A stretch of DNA of 64,000 bases from Petaurus breviceps papuanus (GCA_028583685.1 JAMXIF010000051.1:51525191-51589190); one strand, 5' to 3'. Shown: positions 32,375 to 43,970, counted from the stretch's first letter. Notes: a model not told the origin generated them from the letters alone. Translations and numbers: made by a program.

Positions 32375-32552
32375 AAAGTGTTGGATTAGTAGTCATAGAA
32401 ATTGAGTTCAAATTCTACCTCTCACTACCTGTGTAACATTGAAAGTGTCTCTTTCACTTCTCTGTGACTCAGTTTCCTGATTTTAAAAATAAGCAGATAG
32501 GATTAAGTGACCTCTAAAGTCCCTTCTACCTGGGGTGGACCTGTGATTTGCA
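32375..32552 (+). repeat. MIR3 SINE
   Basis: AGTTCAAATTCTACCTCTCA, CTCTGTGACTCAGTTTCCTG, TTAAGTGACCTCTAAAGTCC. Confidence 0.8.
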
Positions 32553-32554
32553 TT

Positions 32555-33175
32555 GGAATTTATTTCCCTCTTCTTTGTCATGAGGTAGAGGACTATGGGT
32601 ATGGAATTTTCCATACTTAAGTTGGAACTACTGTATCAGGAGTATTTTCTTAACCAGTTTTTATCAATTTATTTTGAGAAAGTTTAGGTAGCAGTTGTTG
32701 GGATTTAATTTTTGTGTAAAAAATAAATCTAATACATCAATGTAATATTTAATTAAAAAATTAAATGTTTGAATGAAGTCTCCAGGATTTATCCAAATAC
32801 TTATGTATTCCATTTTGTATTTCAGAATCTGAATAGCTTAGAAATTTACAAAGATTTCAAAAATTCACACAAGGGGTTAATACTTCTAAGCTCCATTTTG
32901 ATCCCATGGCATTAATGATGGTTTGGGTACAATAATAACTCTCATAAACAACCTCTTTTGCCATTGTACAGAAGAAAACGTTAGCTTGATGAGAAAATGA
33001 ATAGCTACTCTGCTCATTTTTCATTCCGAGGTCCTTTCTTCTTTCCTCCCAGGACATAAGCCTAGCTCCAGATTAAACTTGCTCCAGGGGTTCAAGCATT
33101 GGAGCATACATTGTACAAGAAAATCAGGAACAACAAAAATAAAGCATGAAGGGTATAAAACAATTCCTAATGTGA
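32555..33175. other. Stretch with no recognised feature
   Basis: Minus frames of 60-66 codons at 32857-33203 are overlapping and domain-free. No repeat recognised. Confidence 0.45.
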
Positions 33176-33179
33176 TGAA

Positions 33180-33420
33180 ATTTGATGGGAATAAAAGTAA
33201 CATTCAATGTGTGCATATAGACTTTTAGTTTAATTTGCATTATTCACATTTTCCCATCACTTTCTTAAGTCTTGCTAATGAACATAACAGTAAATCAAGT
33301 CTTGATTTACAGTATTTGTGGATTTCCAAGGCATAAATGCTCAAATTTAACAATTGATTTTCATGAGCTGGTATAAGCTGTCTCCCACACAGCAGCTGAA
33401 CATCTTATACTTGGATTGAA
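33180..33420. promoter_or_regulatory. Candidate conserved non-coding block with palindrome
   Basis: Repeat-free AT-rich block with TTTAATTTGCATTATTC (octamer-like) and a 21-base palindrome GTAAATCAAG-T-CTTGATTTAC at 33290-33310. A regulatory role is inference from composition. Confidence 0.22.
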
Positions 33421-33474
33421 AAAAATCCTCTTCATAAATATAAGATGTGGGGGAGGTGTGGTTAGACATCAGCT

Positions 33475-34110
33475 TGTCTGAAAAGGAGCTGGGACTTTTC
33501 GTAAACCACAACCTCAATATGGTGGTATATGTATAGTATGACAGTCCAAAAGGTCAATGTGACCCTAGGATGCACTGAGAGTAGTAGTCTCTTCCTCAGT
33601 CAGATCGCACCCCAGGTATGGTATTCAAGTTTGTGCTTCATTTTATGAAGGCTCTAAATCAACTGGAGAGCATCCCAGGTAGGGTGATCAGATTGAGATG
33701 ATGCCATCTACAAGCCCTTTGAAGGGACTAACAAGGATTAGCCTGGACAATAGGAGACTTAAGTGTGACATGATCATTCTCTTCAGGCATTTGAAAGGCT
33801 AGCAAGTGAAAGGATTAAATTAGATTATGCCACAGAAGACAAAATCAGGAGTGATGGATCCAAATTGCAAAGACATAAATTCAGACTTGAAGTTAGCAAA
33901 ATTGTCCAAAAGTTAGAACTGTCCTAATTACAATGAGCTACCTTGGGAAATAAAGGGATCTCTCTAAATTGGAAGTCTTCCAAAAAAGATTGGATGATTT
34001 CTTTTCATAGATGTTGCGAATGGGATACCCTGTCAGGAATGTGTTGGATTGAATGGCATCTGAAGTTCCTTCCAAATCTGAGTTTCTATGACTCTTTTAT
34101 TCCATGATTT
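33475..34110 (+). repeat. L3/CR1 LINE, ORF2 end and 3' UTR
   Basis: AAGGTCAATGTGACCCTAGG, AGTCAGATCGCACCCCAGGT, GGCATTTGAAAGGCTAGCAA, TCCAAAAAAGATTGGATGAT, GAAGTTCCTTCCAAATCTGA, TTCTATGACTC: sense order from the end of the reverse-transcriptase frame to the 3' terminus. Confidence 0.88.
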
Positions 34111-34164
34111 TAAAAAAATGGTCATGACTACTAAATTCCAATTACATTTTTCTCCTTGACAATT

Positions 34165-34352
34165 TTACAGATTTAGAGCTAGAAGGAATCTCAGAGGTCT
34201 CCTAGCCCAAACTCCTCCGTTTACAAATAAGGGAACTGAGTCCCAGATAGGTTAAATGGCTTGCCTTTATATCTACTTATCTAGTGAATTGCAAAGCTGA
34301 AACTTGAACCTATATTCTCTGACTCCAAATTGAACATTCTTTTCCAATTTGC
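34165..34352 (-). repeat. MIR3 SINE, antisense
   Basis: AGATTTAGAGCTAGAAGGAA, TCTCCTAGCCCAAACTCC, AATAAGGGAACTGAGTCCCA. Confidence 0.82.
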
Positions 34353-34439
34353 CATATGGGAGAATCAATCAAAGCAGCTTGTCTCTAAAACACCCTCTAA
34401 CTCACTTTAACAAAAACCTTAGCTCGGTCATTATAATTT

Positions 34440-35025
34440 CCCAGCATTAAGTTTCAAATGTTGTATTTTTGTTTTTATTTCCATTTGCATTGTCACAGAC
34501 ACTACAAATATTGTTTTTCTGATTACTTCACTTTGCATCCGTTCAAGTCTCCTCCTTTTTCTGTGTATTCAACATACTCACCACTTGTTACGGCACACTA
34601 ATCATTCATTATATCATCTTCTCCCATCAAAAGGCATCTCCTTTGTTTCCAGTGCTTTCCTACTTCCCTCCCCCAAAATGTTGCTACAAATATTTTGTTG
34701 TAAACAAAGCATTTCTTTTTATCCATAACTCCTTGGGTAAAAATGCCTAATGGTGGAATCCCCACGTCAAAAGGTATGGACATTTTAGTTGCTTTCTTTA
34801 CATAATTGCAAATTGCTGGGGGTGGCTAGGTGTTGCAGTGAATAGAGCACCGGCCCTGGAGTCAGCAGGACCTCAGTTCAAATCCGGCCTCAGACACTTA
34901 ACACAAGTTAGCTGTGTGACCTTGGGTAAGTCACTTAACTCCAATTGCCCTATCTTCCCCCTCCGAAAAAAAAAGCAAAAGAAAAATTACTGTCCAAAAT
35001 GGTTGGGTCATTAATGTCCAAGACA
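34440..35025 (-). repeat. Marsupial L1 3' end, antisense, split by a SINE
   Basis: 34440-34817 and 34992-35025. ATTTCCATTTGCATTGTCAC, GCATCTCCTTTGTTTCCAGT, GTATGGACATTTTAGTTGC, then after the SINE TGTCCAAAATGGTTGGGTCA, which is the direct continuation of the L1 ORF2 end. Confidence 0.88.
34818..34983 (+). mobile_element. Young tRNA-derived SINE (WSINE1-like) inside L1
   Basis: GGGGGTGGCTAGGTGTTGCA head, GAGTCAGCAGGACCTCAGTT, CTTAACTCCAATTGCCC, mixed A tail. Flanked by AAATTGCT (34810) and AAATTACT (34984). Confidence 0.92.
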
Positions 35026-35029
35026 GTAT

Positions 35030-35565
35030 TTGAAATCAGTACTTCTTGACTTTAAACTCAGCCTCCATCCATTATGCCACGTTGCCTCTAATCTAGAAGC
35101 TCTAAGCACAGAAAAGATAAATCTCTGTGATCATTGCATGGTTGGGTGCACTACAGAGGGAACAAAAAGAACCCCAAAGTGAGTCTTTTCTCCATTATTC
35201 CAAAGAATCTAAGCTTGGATTGTTCACATTGTTTCAAAACTTTGAAGATCTTAAGATGAAAGGTACTAGCTACATGTAGAATATCATCCTCTCAGGGATT
35301 TAAAAGGAAATGATGAAAGGAATGGTTTCTGCATACCTCAAATAAGCTGTGAGTCACCAACATATTATCAACTTTTCATCCTCTCTTCTTATTGTTATGA
35401 ATGTTAAAAGCAGTAGCCCAAGGTTAGCTTAGAAAATAATAGGCTTTGTGTTTTTTCTGGTCCCCTTGGCTGTTGGTACTTTCTCCTTAGAGGTTATCTT
35501 CTATCTACTTTTTACATATCTTTTCTGTACATAGTTAAGTATGTGTTGTCTCCATCATAATTCTA
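35030..35565. other. Stretch with no recognised feature
   Basis: A trace of a reversed MIR head (ATCCATTATGCCACGTTGCC) near 35070. Otherwise nothing. Confidence 0.45.
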
Positions 35566-35569
35566 GAAT

Positions 35570-35722
35570 TTTGTATTTAGAGTTAGAAGGGACCCTGACC
35601 CTGGAAGTTCAACCCCCTTATTTTGTAGGTGAGGAAACATGATTCTTTAAGGAACTTCCCGGGATCACATAGCTCTGAAGTGGCTAAGGCAAGAGTCAAA
35701 CACATGTTCTCTTGACACCACA
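35570..35722 (-). repeat. MIR3 SINE, antisense
   Basis: TTTAGAGTTAGAAGGGACCC, GTAGGTGAGGAAACATGATT, GGGATCACATAGCTC. Confidence 0.78.
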
Positions 35723-35724
35723 CC

Positions 35725-35862
35725 AGGTTTATGTTAGAATGTAAGCTCCTTGAGGACAGGAGATGTTTTTGCATTTCTTTGTATTCTCAGTACTTAGTGT
35801 GATGCCTGGCACATAAAAAGTGCTGTAAAATGCTGGGTAACTTATTGATTGATTGATTTTTC
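35725..35862 (+). repeat. L2 LINE 3' tail
   Basis: GTTAGAATGTAAGCTCCTTG, AGGACAGGAGATG, CTTTGTATTCTCAGTACTTA, GATGCCTGGCACATAAAAAG, ending in (GATT)n. Confidence 0.85.
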
Positions 35863-35959
35863 AACCACATCTAAGCCTCAAACTTAAAGTCTTTCATCAG
35901 TCCTATCTAGTTAACATTTGTGAATTGGCATGGAAAGTACAGTGCACGGAATAGGTAGC

Positions 35960-36245
35960 AAACATAAATAAAATGCAGCATCTTCCATTAACCAGTTTAC
36001 AATGTACTAGAGGAGTCATATAGAGGAATAAAAGTCACGACAGGTAACTATCATAAAATAGATTAGATGTACCCATGCAGAAGGGGCAAGGGCCATGTTA
36101 AGGAGGATCAGAAAAAGGAGAAGTCATTCCTAATTCTGACTGGAACCATCAGGGGAGGTTTTATAGAGGAGATGGCACTGGAGTGAAGCCTTGAAGAATG
36201 GGTTGGATATCATCAGGCAGAGTAAGGCAACAGAGACGACCAGAC
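35960..36245 (-). repeat. L2 LINE fragment, antisense
   Basis: ACCAGTTTACAATGTACTAG, GTTTTATAGAGGAGATGGCA, AGCCTTGAAGAATGGGTTGG. Confidence 0.65.
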
Positions 36246-36449
36246 TTTCAGATACAGGTTTTTAAATGCTTAAAATAAAATACATGATTATAAACAAAAC
36301 CAATTATATAAAAATATGGCTATCAAAAGGTTGATAAAAACAAGTTCCTAGTCACCAGGTTAATAATTTCTGTGGTCATCACTGTCATTCCCAGGTAATG
36401 CAAGAATGGTGAGGATCACTCTCTCAAGCTATATGAGCGTATACTGGAA

Positions 36450-36790
36450 AGACCAGCTTCATTCTGCAACCTCTCCTCTTCCTACTGTTCTCAACTGAGC
36501 ACACAACCCACCAGCCCTCTTGGCTATTCAATTCAATCCAACGTTAATTATCTACCACATGTCACCCTCAATTTCTCACCAGCACTCACCCTACATATCC
36601 AATCTGTTGTCAAATCTTGTTTCTGCTTTCAAAACATTTCTCATATACATCTATCTTTCTCCATTCACATTGCCACCATCCTAATAATGGACCCTATCAC
36701 CTTTTTACCTGAATGATTTTGATAGCTTCCCTGCTCCAGAACTCTCCCCAATCCAGTCTGCACTCAGACTTCATCAGTTCTCTCTCTGGA
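36450..36790 (+). repeat. L2 LINE, ORF2 C-terminal part
   Basis: CATATCCAATCTGTTGTCAA, ATCTTGTTTCTGC, CATTGCCACCATCCTAATAA, then CTGCTCCAGAACTCTCCCCA resemble the coding end of L2 ORF2 (the HIQS..KSC..IS segment). Confidence 0.65.
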
Positions 36791-36879
36791 TGTAAAGACC
36801 ATTTTTCATCACAAGTCCTTTAGAATTGGATTTACTTAGAGTGCCTATTACTTAGAGTTCCTAAGTCTTTCACAGCTAA

Positions 36880-37083
36880 TCTTCATTAGAATATTGTCAT
36901 TGCCATGTACAATGTTGTCCTGCTCATTTCACTTTGCATCCATTCATATGTCTTTCCAGGTTTTTCTGAAACTATCTCCCTCAGCATTTCTTATTACAAT
37001 AATATTCCCATACAGTCATATACCACAGTTTGTTGGGACATTCTTCAGTTGATGGGCATCTCTTCAGTTTCCAATTCTTTATC

Positions 37084-37118
<35 letters not shown>

Positions 37119-38060
37119 CTGCTATAATTTTTTTTCAGATATCTTTTCTTTGTTCTCTCTGAGATACTTACCTAGTAGTAACATTACTGGTTCAAAGGGT
37201 ATGCACAGTTTTATAAGCATTTTGGGCATAGTTCTTAATTGTTCTCCAGAATTGTTGGGTCAGTTGACAATTTCACCAACAGTGCATTAACCTAAACCTA
37301 AAGTGGCCCGATTTTCCACATTCCACTCAAATTGTTGATCATTTTCCTTTTCTATCATGTTAACCAGTCTTATGGGGGTGATGTGGTACTTCAGATTTGA
37401 TTTCATCTGTATTTCTCTAATCAATAGTGATTGACAGCATTTTTATATAACAATAGTTTTGATTTCTTCTTCTGAAAACTGCCTGTTTGTATTCTTAGAC
37501 CCTTTATCAACTGACAGATGTCTTTTATTTTTCATAAATTGACTCAGTTCCTTATATATTTGAGAAATGAGGCCTTTGTCAGAAAAATTGCCATAATAAA
37601 CCCCCACCACCCCAGTTTTCTACTTTCCTTCTAATCCTGACTTCATTGGTTTTGTTTGTGCAAAATCTCTTTAATTTAATGTAATCTAAATTATCTATTT
37701 TAACCTCCTATAATCCTCTCTATCTCTTGTTTTGTCATAAACTCTTCTCTTATCCATAGATCTGAAATGTTCTGTGCTCTTCTAATTTGCTTAAGAGATC
37801 ATCCCTAATATCTGAATCATCTACCCCTTTTGACCTTATCTTGGTATATGCAGTGTGTGATGCTGGTTTCCAGCCAAGTTTTGACTAAACTGTTTTCCAG
37901 TTTTCTCAGAGATTTTGGTCAAATAGGGAGTTTTTGCCCCCAAAAATTGGATCTTTGAGTTTATCAAAACTAGATTAACTTAGTCAATTGATACTATGTA
38001 TTATGTACCTAATCTGTTCCACTGATTTCTATTTCTTAGCCAGTACCAGATTAATCTTCA
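36880..38060 (-). repeat. L1 LINE, 3' UTR and ORF2 C-terminus, antisense
   Basis: CACTTTGCATCCATTCATAT, TTGATGGGCATCTCTTCAGT, TTCAAAGGGTATGCACAGTT, TTTCTCTAATCAATAGTGAT, CTTCTGAAAACTGCCTGTTT, and TTCTTAGCCAGTACCAGATT are reversed L1 landmarks over 1.2 kb. An older L1 lineage than the copies at 9.5, 14.1 and 34.4 kb. Confidence 0.88.
37085..37115. repeat. (CA)n microsatellite
   Basis: About 15 CA units grown inside the L1 3' region. Confidence 0.95.
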
Positions 38061-38064
38061 TAGA

Positions 38065-39118
38065 TCTTAAGAAAGCATCCACATCCCCCATAATGCCTTG
38101 TCCACAGTGGATACCTAGAATATCATTCATACATTGAAATCATCATCTTCACTCAACCACCTTTCTGCGTTAAGATGAGGATTGCCCAAGGTGTAAAGTT
38201 TTCTCTACTATAGCGTAAATGTTGCTGGCCACCAGATTACAAAGAGTACCTGCCTTCAGGAAACCTTCCAAATCCCTGTGACCTAGTCATTTCAGGCCTC
38301 CATCAGTATGCTTATGAATCTCCTACTCTCAAAGGTGTTAGGAATTAAAAATATAAATCCAAATCAGAAAAGGTTCCCTTAAGTTTGCAGATTAGAACAT
38401 CCACAAAATGACTTTTAAAAGCATCAGAATAGGTTTTGGGCCTCACATTTTGAGGTCAAAGACAGATGGGACAACTTCCAGATTGCTTCCTCCAAAGGCC
38501 CTTGGTACCACTAACAGAAAAAAATCATATATATATTCAGCTAGTTCAGCCAAGGTTCTGATGAGTTTATTTTCTTAGGTCAGCATCTTCCAAACAAACT
38601 GACTTGGGCCAGCTGTACTAATAATCACAGCAGGCAGAGTATTTTCATTTTCAACACAACTGCCTCACAGAAAAGGATGCATTTGAGCTTTCCTACAGTG
38701 AGCACAAGAGGAGCCAGCCCACAACTTCTACCAACAGCATCGATGGCAATTTACCTCCATGAGTCAAATAAAATCTCAGCAATGGATAAATCTGATTGTT
38801 AACTGTCTTATGACAATGATTTCTTGCCAAAAACACTAAAGGAGCTATCCTTCAGGTCACAGGTCATTTGGAGGCCAAACAATTGGGTTCGACAAATGAA
38901 TTCTATTGAATCTGATTTACTGCTTACCAGGGATATAGGTGTAGCCCAAATGCATTCAGACCCACATAATATTTGAAAAGTCTCGTAACACCACACATTT
39001 TCATTTGTACACAATTTCTTCCTACTATATAGCTCAAAAGAAACTGCCAAGTCAGCAAAGAATGTCTTTAGACTCCAGACTTTATAGCTAGGAAAGGATG
39101 AACAGGGATTTCCCTGGG
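38065..39118. other. Repeat-poor stretch with a 104-codon minus frame
   Basis: The minus frame at 38808-39122 (start MPQGNPCSSFPSYKVWS) is Ser/Cys/Phe-rich, with no domain recognised and no obvious splice sites. I do not call a gene. Confidence 0.4.
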
Positions 39119-39119
39119 G

Positions 39120-39290
39120 CATTGAAATTTAGAAAGTGAAAAATGTATAAATATTTATTTTTAGAAATTGTGAAATTTTAATTGGTAATATTTTGACAGC
39201 ATTTTTACTCCTTATATAATGTAGGAATAATGGAGATTAACACCCACTTAGCAGGAATAATTAAATGAGGATGCTAGCAGATGTTTCCTT
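39120..39290. promoter_or_regulatory. Candidate conserved non-coding block
   Basis: Repeat-free, AT-rich, with TTTTAATTGGTAAT, GGAGATTAACACC and GGAATAATTAAATGAGG. Homeodomain-like composition only. Confidence 0.18.
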
Positions 39291-39299
39291 GTTCATTTC

Positions 39300-39670
39300 C
39301 CCTCTTCTAGCTCCATTCCCCTTATCGTGAGTGGACTCCCCAGCAATGGATTTGTATTTTTCTGAGGTATCTATTTCCCCTAACAAAGGGCAATTTGGAC
39401 TCTGCATTCCTGCACCAGTGTATTATGCATGGATGGAAAAATGGTTTGAAGGTATTGATATCTATGTGCCATGGTTGCTGTCTGTAATCACAGACTATCT
39501 TTTAAGCAGATTCAGGAAAGACCCAGGAGGTACTGGTGTTCTTAGAAAGCTCCTGTACCCTTGCCCCACAAACATTTTCATACTAGTTTTAAATCCTAAT
39601 TCCTATCTTAGATTGGGAAAAGCCACCATTCTTTCAACTGCATCATACAGTGAAAAGTGACATTTCAACC
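39300..39670. other. Unrecognised stretch with a 109-codon plus frame
   Basis: The frame at 39331-39660 begins MDSPAMDLYFSEVS. Its translation is rich in Tyr/Leu/Pro without a domain I know. No repeat recognised beneath it. Confidence 0.4.
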
Positions 39671-39674
39671 TGTT

Positions 39675-41065
39675 AGTCCATCAGTAATCACTTATTAAGC
39701 CCTACTATTGAGTATACAAACCATTGAGTATACCAAAGAAAGGTAAAACACAATCCCTGCTCTCAAGAAGCTTATAGTCTAATAGGAGAGGCAACATGCA
39801 AACAATCATGCACAAATAGGCTATAAACAGGATAAATTGGAGATAATCCATAGAGGGAAGACATTAGAATTAAGGGGAGTTGGTGACTAGTTTTCACTAG
39901 AAAGTTTAGTTTTTGTTTTGTTTTGTTTTTGGTGGGGGCAGGTATTTGAAGGAAGTCACGAGATAGAAACCAGGAGAAAGCGAAGTCTGGGCATGGGGGA
40001 AGACAATGAGAATGCTTTGAGTTGGGAGATGGAGTGCTTTGTTCAAAGAACATCACTGAATTTCAGAGTGTCTTATGGGCTTTAAGGTCTGGGAGTGGGA
40101 AGATAGAAGGGGGTCAAGTTATAAAGAGATCTGAACACCAAATATAGTATTTTATATTTGATTGTGGAGGTGATATGGAGCCACTGGAACTTGTTGACTG
40201 ACTGAAAAGGAGCTCACATGGTTTGTCCTGCCCTGAGTGAGAAAAGATTTTGTGAAGGAGACAAACCCACAGCCTATTGTGGTAGTTCAGGTGTAAGGTG
40301 ATGAGAACATGCAATAGGGTAGAAGCAGTGACATAATGGAAAATACAATATATGAGAGATGTTACAAAGATATAATCAGCTGTTCTTACCAATAGATTGG
40401 ATATTAGAGGGGAGAGTGAGGGAGTTGAAGATGAAAGATAGGGTGTTAACTTGGGTGAATGGGAGGATGGTGGTATCTTTGACATTAATAAAAAACTTAG
40501 GAAGAGAAGAAGGTTTGGAGAGGAGAGATAATGAGTTCAGTTTTCTTTAATTTATGATGCCTAGAAGACATCCAGTTTAAAATGTCCAATAGGCAGTTGG
40601 AGAAGTAAGAATGAAGGAGAGAAGAGAAAGGTTAAGAAGGGATAAGTAGATCTGAGAATCTTCACCTTAGAGATGATGATTGTATCCATGGGATCTGATG
40701 ATCTCACTAAGTGAAACAGCAGAGTGGGAGATGAGAAGAGGAACCAGGACAGAGACATGGAGGACCCCAAGACTGATAGGGGTGGTCTAGATGAAGATTC
40801 AGCAAAGGAATTAGAGAAGGATCATCCAGATAAGAGTAGAACCTGGAGAGATTAATGTCATGGAAACCTAGAGAAAAGAGAAGAGAATGATTCACATTGT
40901 CAGAGTCTGTAGAGAAGTCAAGAAGGATGGAGATTGGGAAAAGGTCATTTGATTGGGAAATTAAAAGACTGTAACATTGGAGAAAGCAGTTTTGGTTGAG
41001 TGATGAGTTTGGAAATCCAGGCTATAGATAGTTAAGGAGAATGAGAAGAAAGGAATAGGAAGCAT
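39675..41065 (-). repeat. L2 LINE, long 3' block, antisense
   Basis: 3' tail (CACTTATTAAGCCC, CTGCTCTCAAGAAGCTTATA) followed by reversed UTR and ORF2 landmarks: GCATGGGGGAAGACA, GAACACCAAATATAGTATTT, GGATGGTGGTATCTTTGACA, GATGCCTAGAAGACATCCAG, GAGATTAATGTCATGGAAAC. About 1.4 kb, the longest L2 in the window. The minus frames here (123 codons at 40114-40485) are remnants of its ORF2. Confidence 0.88.
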
Positions 41066-41099
41066 CTCTCATAGATCCATTGTCCCATGACTCCAAATT

Positions 41100-41290
41100 T
41101 AGTGCTCAAGTAGAAATAGCAATGGATTTGGACTCAGAGGACCTGGGTTCAAATCCTGCCTCTGAAAATGTCTGCTTTATAGCTTTGAACAAGTCATTTA
41201 GTCCCTCTGATCCCAGTTTCCTTATCAATAAAAAGAAGACATTGGCCTATATCATCTCTAAGCCCCACCCCCAGTTCTAAATCTATAATC
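41100..41290 (+). repeat. MIR3 SINE
   Basis: GGACCTGGGTTCAAATCCTG, CTTTGAACAAGTCATTTAGT, CCTATATCATCTCTAAGCCC. Confidence 0.85.
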
Positions 41291-41616
41291 ATAAATTTGT
41301 GACTTACCAAGATTCTAATTCAGGGAAAAGTATTAAGATGTTAAAGTAGCTAGCAGATATTAATGCCTTGGCAAGAACTTGATTTTTCAGAACCTTCCTA
41401 TTGTAGCAGATAGCTGAGACTATGCTTTGATGGTTGAAGAAGATAATGCCTAGGACAGACAGGCTGGGAGAGGGAACCCTTGGCACTATAAGGGTACTAG
41501 GAATTTGTTAGGCAAGATTACAGGAAGGGATGGTAGTTGGAAAGGAGAGGGATGCTGGCAGGACTCTAACGACACATTTCCTATTCTACAGGCTGGTTTT
41601 GCTTACTATTAAGACC

Positions 41617-41795
41617 ATAATGCCAGAGATTTAGACCTGAAAGGTTAGAGTTTAGGGGTCCTTTTATTCATCTCCCTCATTCTACATATGAGAAAATAAA
41701 TACCCAGAGAAGTGTGACCTGCTCAAGGTCAAATAGATTGTGAAGGGCAAATTCAGTTCACAATTTCGATCCAGAGCCAGTCATCTTTCAACAGC
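41617..41795 (-). repeat. MIR3 SINE, antisense
   Basis: GAGATTTAGACCTGAAAGGT, TACATATGAGAAAATAAATA, CTGCTCAAGGTCAAATAG. Confidence 0.7.
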
Positions 41796-41799
41796 CCTG

Positions 41800-43475
41800 G
41801 GCTCATCTCTAGTCTATTCAAGGCACAGCTATTATGGCTTCATTTAATCCTAAAAATGGGATTTTCCAAGGGTTTGCAAGTATTCACTGAAGACTAATGT
41901 GTCTTTTTTCCTCCTGTTGTCCTGAGTCACTCCTTGGAAGTAGGTTGGGCTTTTAAGCAGTAAATTTCCCCACCTCTCCCCTCTCAACAAGAGAGAAACA
42001 GGTCATGCCACTGAGGGAATGGTGAAGGTGGCACTATTACGGCAGACAGATGATCAAGAGGCAACTTATCTCAAATCTTGAGAGTGGGTATTGTTACCTC
42101 AGTCTATAGAGTCCAAATGAAATCATTCTAAGTCTTATAGGTTTCTCCATCCATCAATTTTTCTATCATCTCTTTCATTTACCATGTACTTTTCATCTCT
42201 CTGCCAATCTTTAGAAATCTATTATTTTTCTAGAGAGGGTCTATATCTAGACTCTCCTGTTTCTTTAGCTATCGATCGTTGTATCGATATATCAATGTAA
42301 GTTCTCTTTATGTATCTCTATATCTCTCTAATCTTGTTCCATAATATTTCTATGTATATATATATGGAAATATATATATATATTACAGATATGTTAAATA
42401 TCATCTCTATTACTAGGTAATCTGTCATTTTCTCCACCCATCTTTGTATCATCTTTCTATTTATCTATCATCTATCTAAATTTATATACTTCTATCTCCC
42501 TAGAACATCTTTACCTATTCCCTCTCTTCTCTTTTGCTAATTTTTAATATGTATTTCCCTTTCTGTATCTCCATATATAATCATACTCCATATCACTTAT
42601 TTATACCATGTATTTACAGATAGATATCACATCATATCTATCTATCTATCTGTCATCGATCCCACCTACATAAATTTTTATCCACCCATCCATCTAAACC
42701 GAAAAACATTCACCTCCTCTCCTAGGGCTTTGTTCACTACCTTGTTTCTTCTGAACCAACATCTCATTACTCATTTGCCCTAGTACGAGTGCAGTCATGT
42801 GAGCAGACAACACAAAGAGCCCCTCTCCTTTTCTGTGCCTCTTGTAGGACTGGGGTTCTGGGGATTCTATACAGATTGAACAATCGCCCCTTCAAGCTCA
42901 AAGCATGCTTATCCTTAACAAGATGCATTGCCTAATTCTTTCATTTGGGCAGCTTTTATTCAGTAGCTGCTTTGTGGGATGTATGTGTAAAATCTGCTTT
43001 GATGGCCCTTTGTTCCACACCCCTATTTCCCTTTCCTTGCCTTACTTTCCTCCCCAGTGACTTTTCACTACCATCTGGGTACACAAACTCTATCCCCTAC
43101 TATGCTACCTCCCCTCCTCTACCTAATCCAGAGTTTCCTGTGTTGAGATCTCCCCCATCCCACCATACCTCATGAACCTCTCCCTGTATTAAATCCTATA
43201 TATTCAGGACCCTGCAAAGTGATGGCTAGTCTGATGAATAAATCTTTTCTAATAGGGTAGAATGGGTGATGCTGGATTCAGATACGAGCCTTTCAGGGGC
43301 ATTCAAATTTGTACAGAGGACTTTTAGAAATGCCATGCCTCAACCAAAAGCAATAAATTTCTCATAGTGGGATTTCAGATCCTGTGACAAATAGGTAATG
43401 AGATTTTGGCAGGGGGAGGGAAGAGTAGAAAGGTTTTTAAAGCCTCCCAAATAATTCCACAAATGTAACCACCTC
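41800..43475. other. Long stretch without gene; degenerate TATC/AT-rich tract
   Basis: 42120-42690 is rich in TCTATC/TATATA words, a decayed tetranucleotide tract with a TATCTATCTATCTG core near 42636. 42700-43475 holds no recognised repeat. A 76-codon plus frame (42945-43175) is pyrimidine-rich and domain-free. Confidence 0.45.
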
Positions 43476-43478
43476 TGT

Positions 43479-43735
43479 TATAGTAGAAAGACAGTTAAGT
43501 AATGCTGGACTTGGAGTCAGGAAGATGACTTCAAGTCTAGCCTCAGTAACTGTGTGACCCTGGGCAGGTCACTTAACCTCTGTTTGCTTCAGTCTCCTTG
43601 TCTTTAAAATGGGGCTAATAACATTACCTACTTTCCAGTGCTGTGATGTTCAAATGAGATAATAATTGTAAAGCACTTAGCATAGTAACTGGCATATAAT
43701 AAGCCTTACACAATTGTTAGCTATTATTAATGTAA
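43479..43735 (+). repeat. CORE-SINE (Ther-1/MIR type), full length
   Basis: GGACTTGGAGTCAGGAAGAT, TGTGTGACCCTGGGCAGGTC, ACTTAACCTCTGTTTGC, TCTTTAAAATGGGGCTAATA, TGTAAAGCACTTAGCATAGT, AACTGGCATATAATAAGCC. Confidence 0.9.
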
Positions 43736-43870
43736 AAGTTATCATCTTTATTACCATCATCCTTATCATTAAAAATGTGCAGGATTTTGCATCAGAAGAC
43801 ATGGGTTTTTGGTAACTCTATATCTGCCAATAGTGAACCTATGGTCTAGGGATACTCATTTGATTGATTG

Positions 43871-43970
43871 ATTTTATGTAGGTAAAGTAGATTCTTCAAA
43901 GGTCAAATCAGTTAAATGAAGGTCACTACCAGCTGTGCCCTTTGATGGTTCTACTTTACCTACATAAAAT
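43871..43970. other. 100-base imperfect hairpin, candidate pre-miRNA or MITE
   Basis: Arms of 21 bases are exact reverse complements (43871-43891 begins ATTTTATGTAGG; 43950-43970 ends CCTACATAAAAT). Pairing continues with mismatches for about 20 more positions (TCAAAGG with CCTTTGA), leaving a loop of roughly 16-20. No known repeat recognised within it. Confidence 0.6.

Noticed and set aside
40114-40485. 123-codon minus-strand open frame as a host gene
   Set aside because: It lies within the long antisense L2 and is on the LINE coding strand, so it is a remnant of LINE ORF2.
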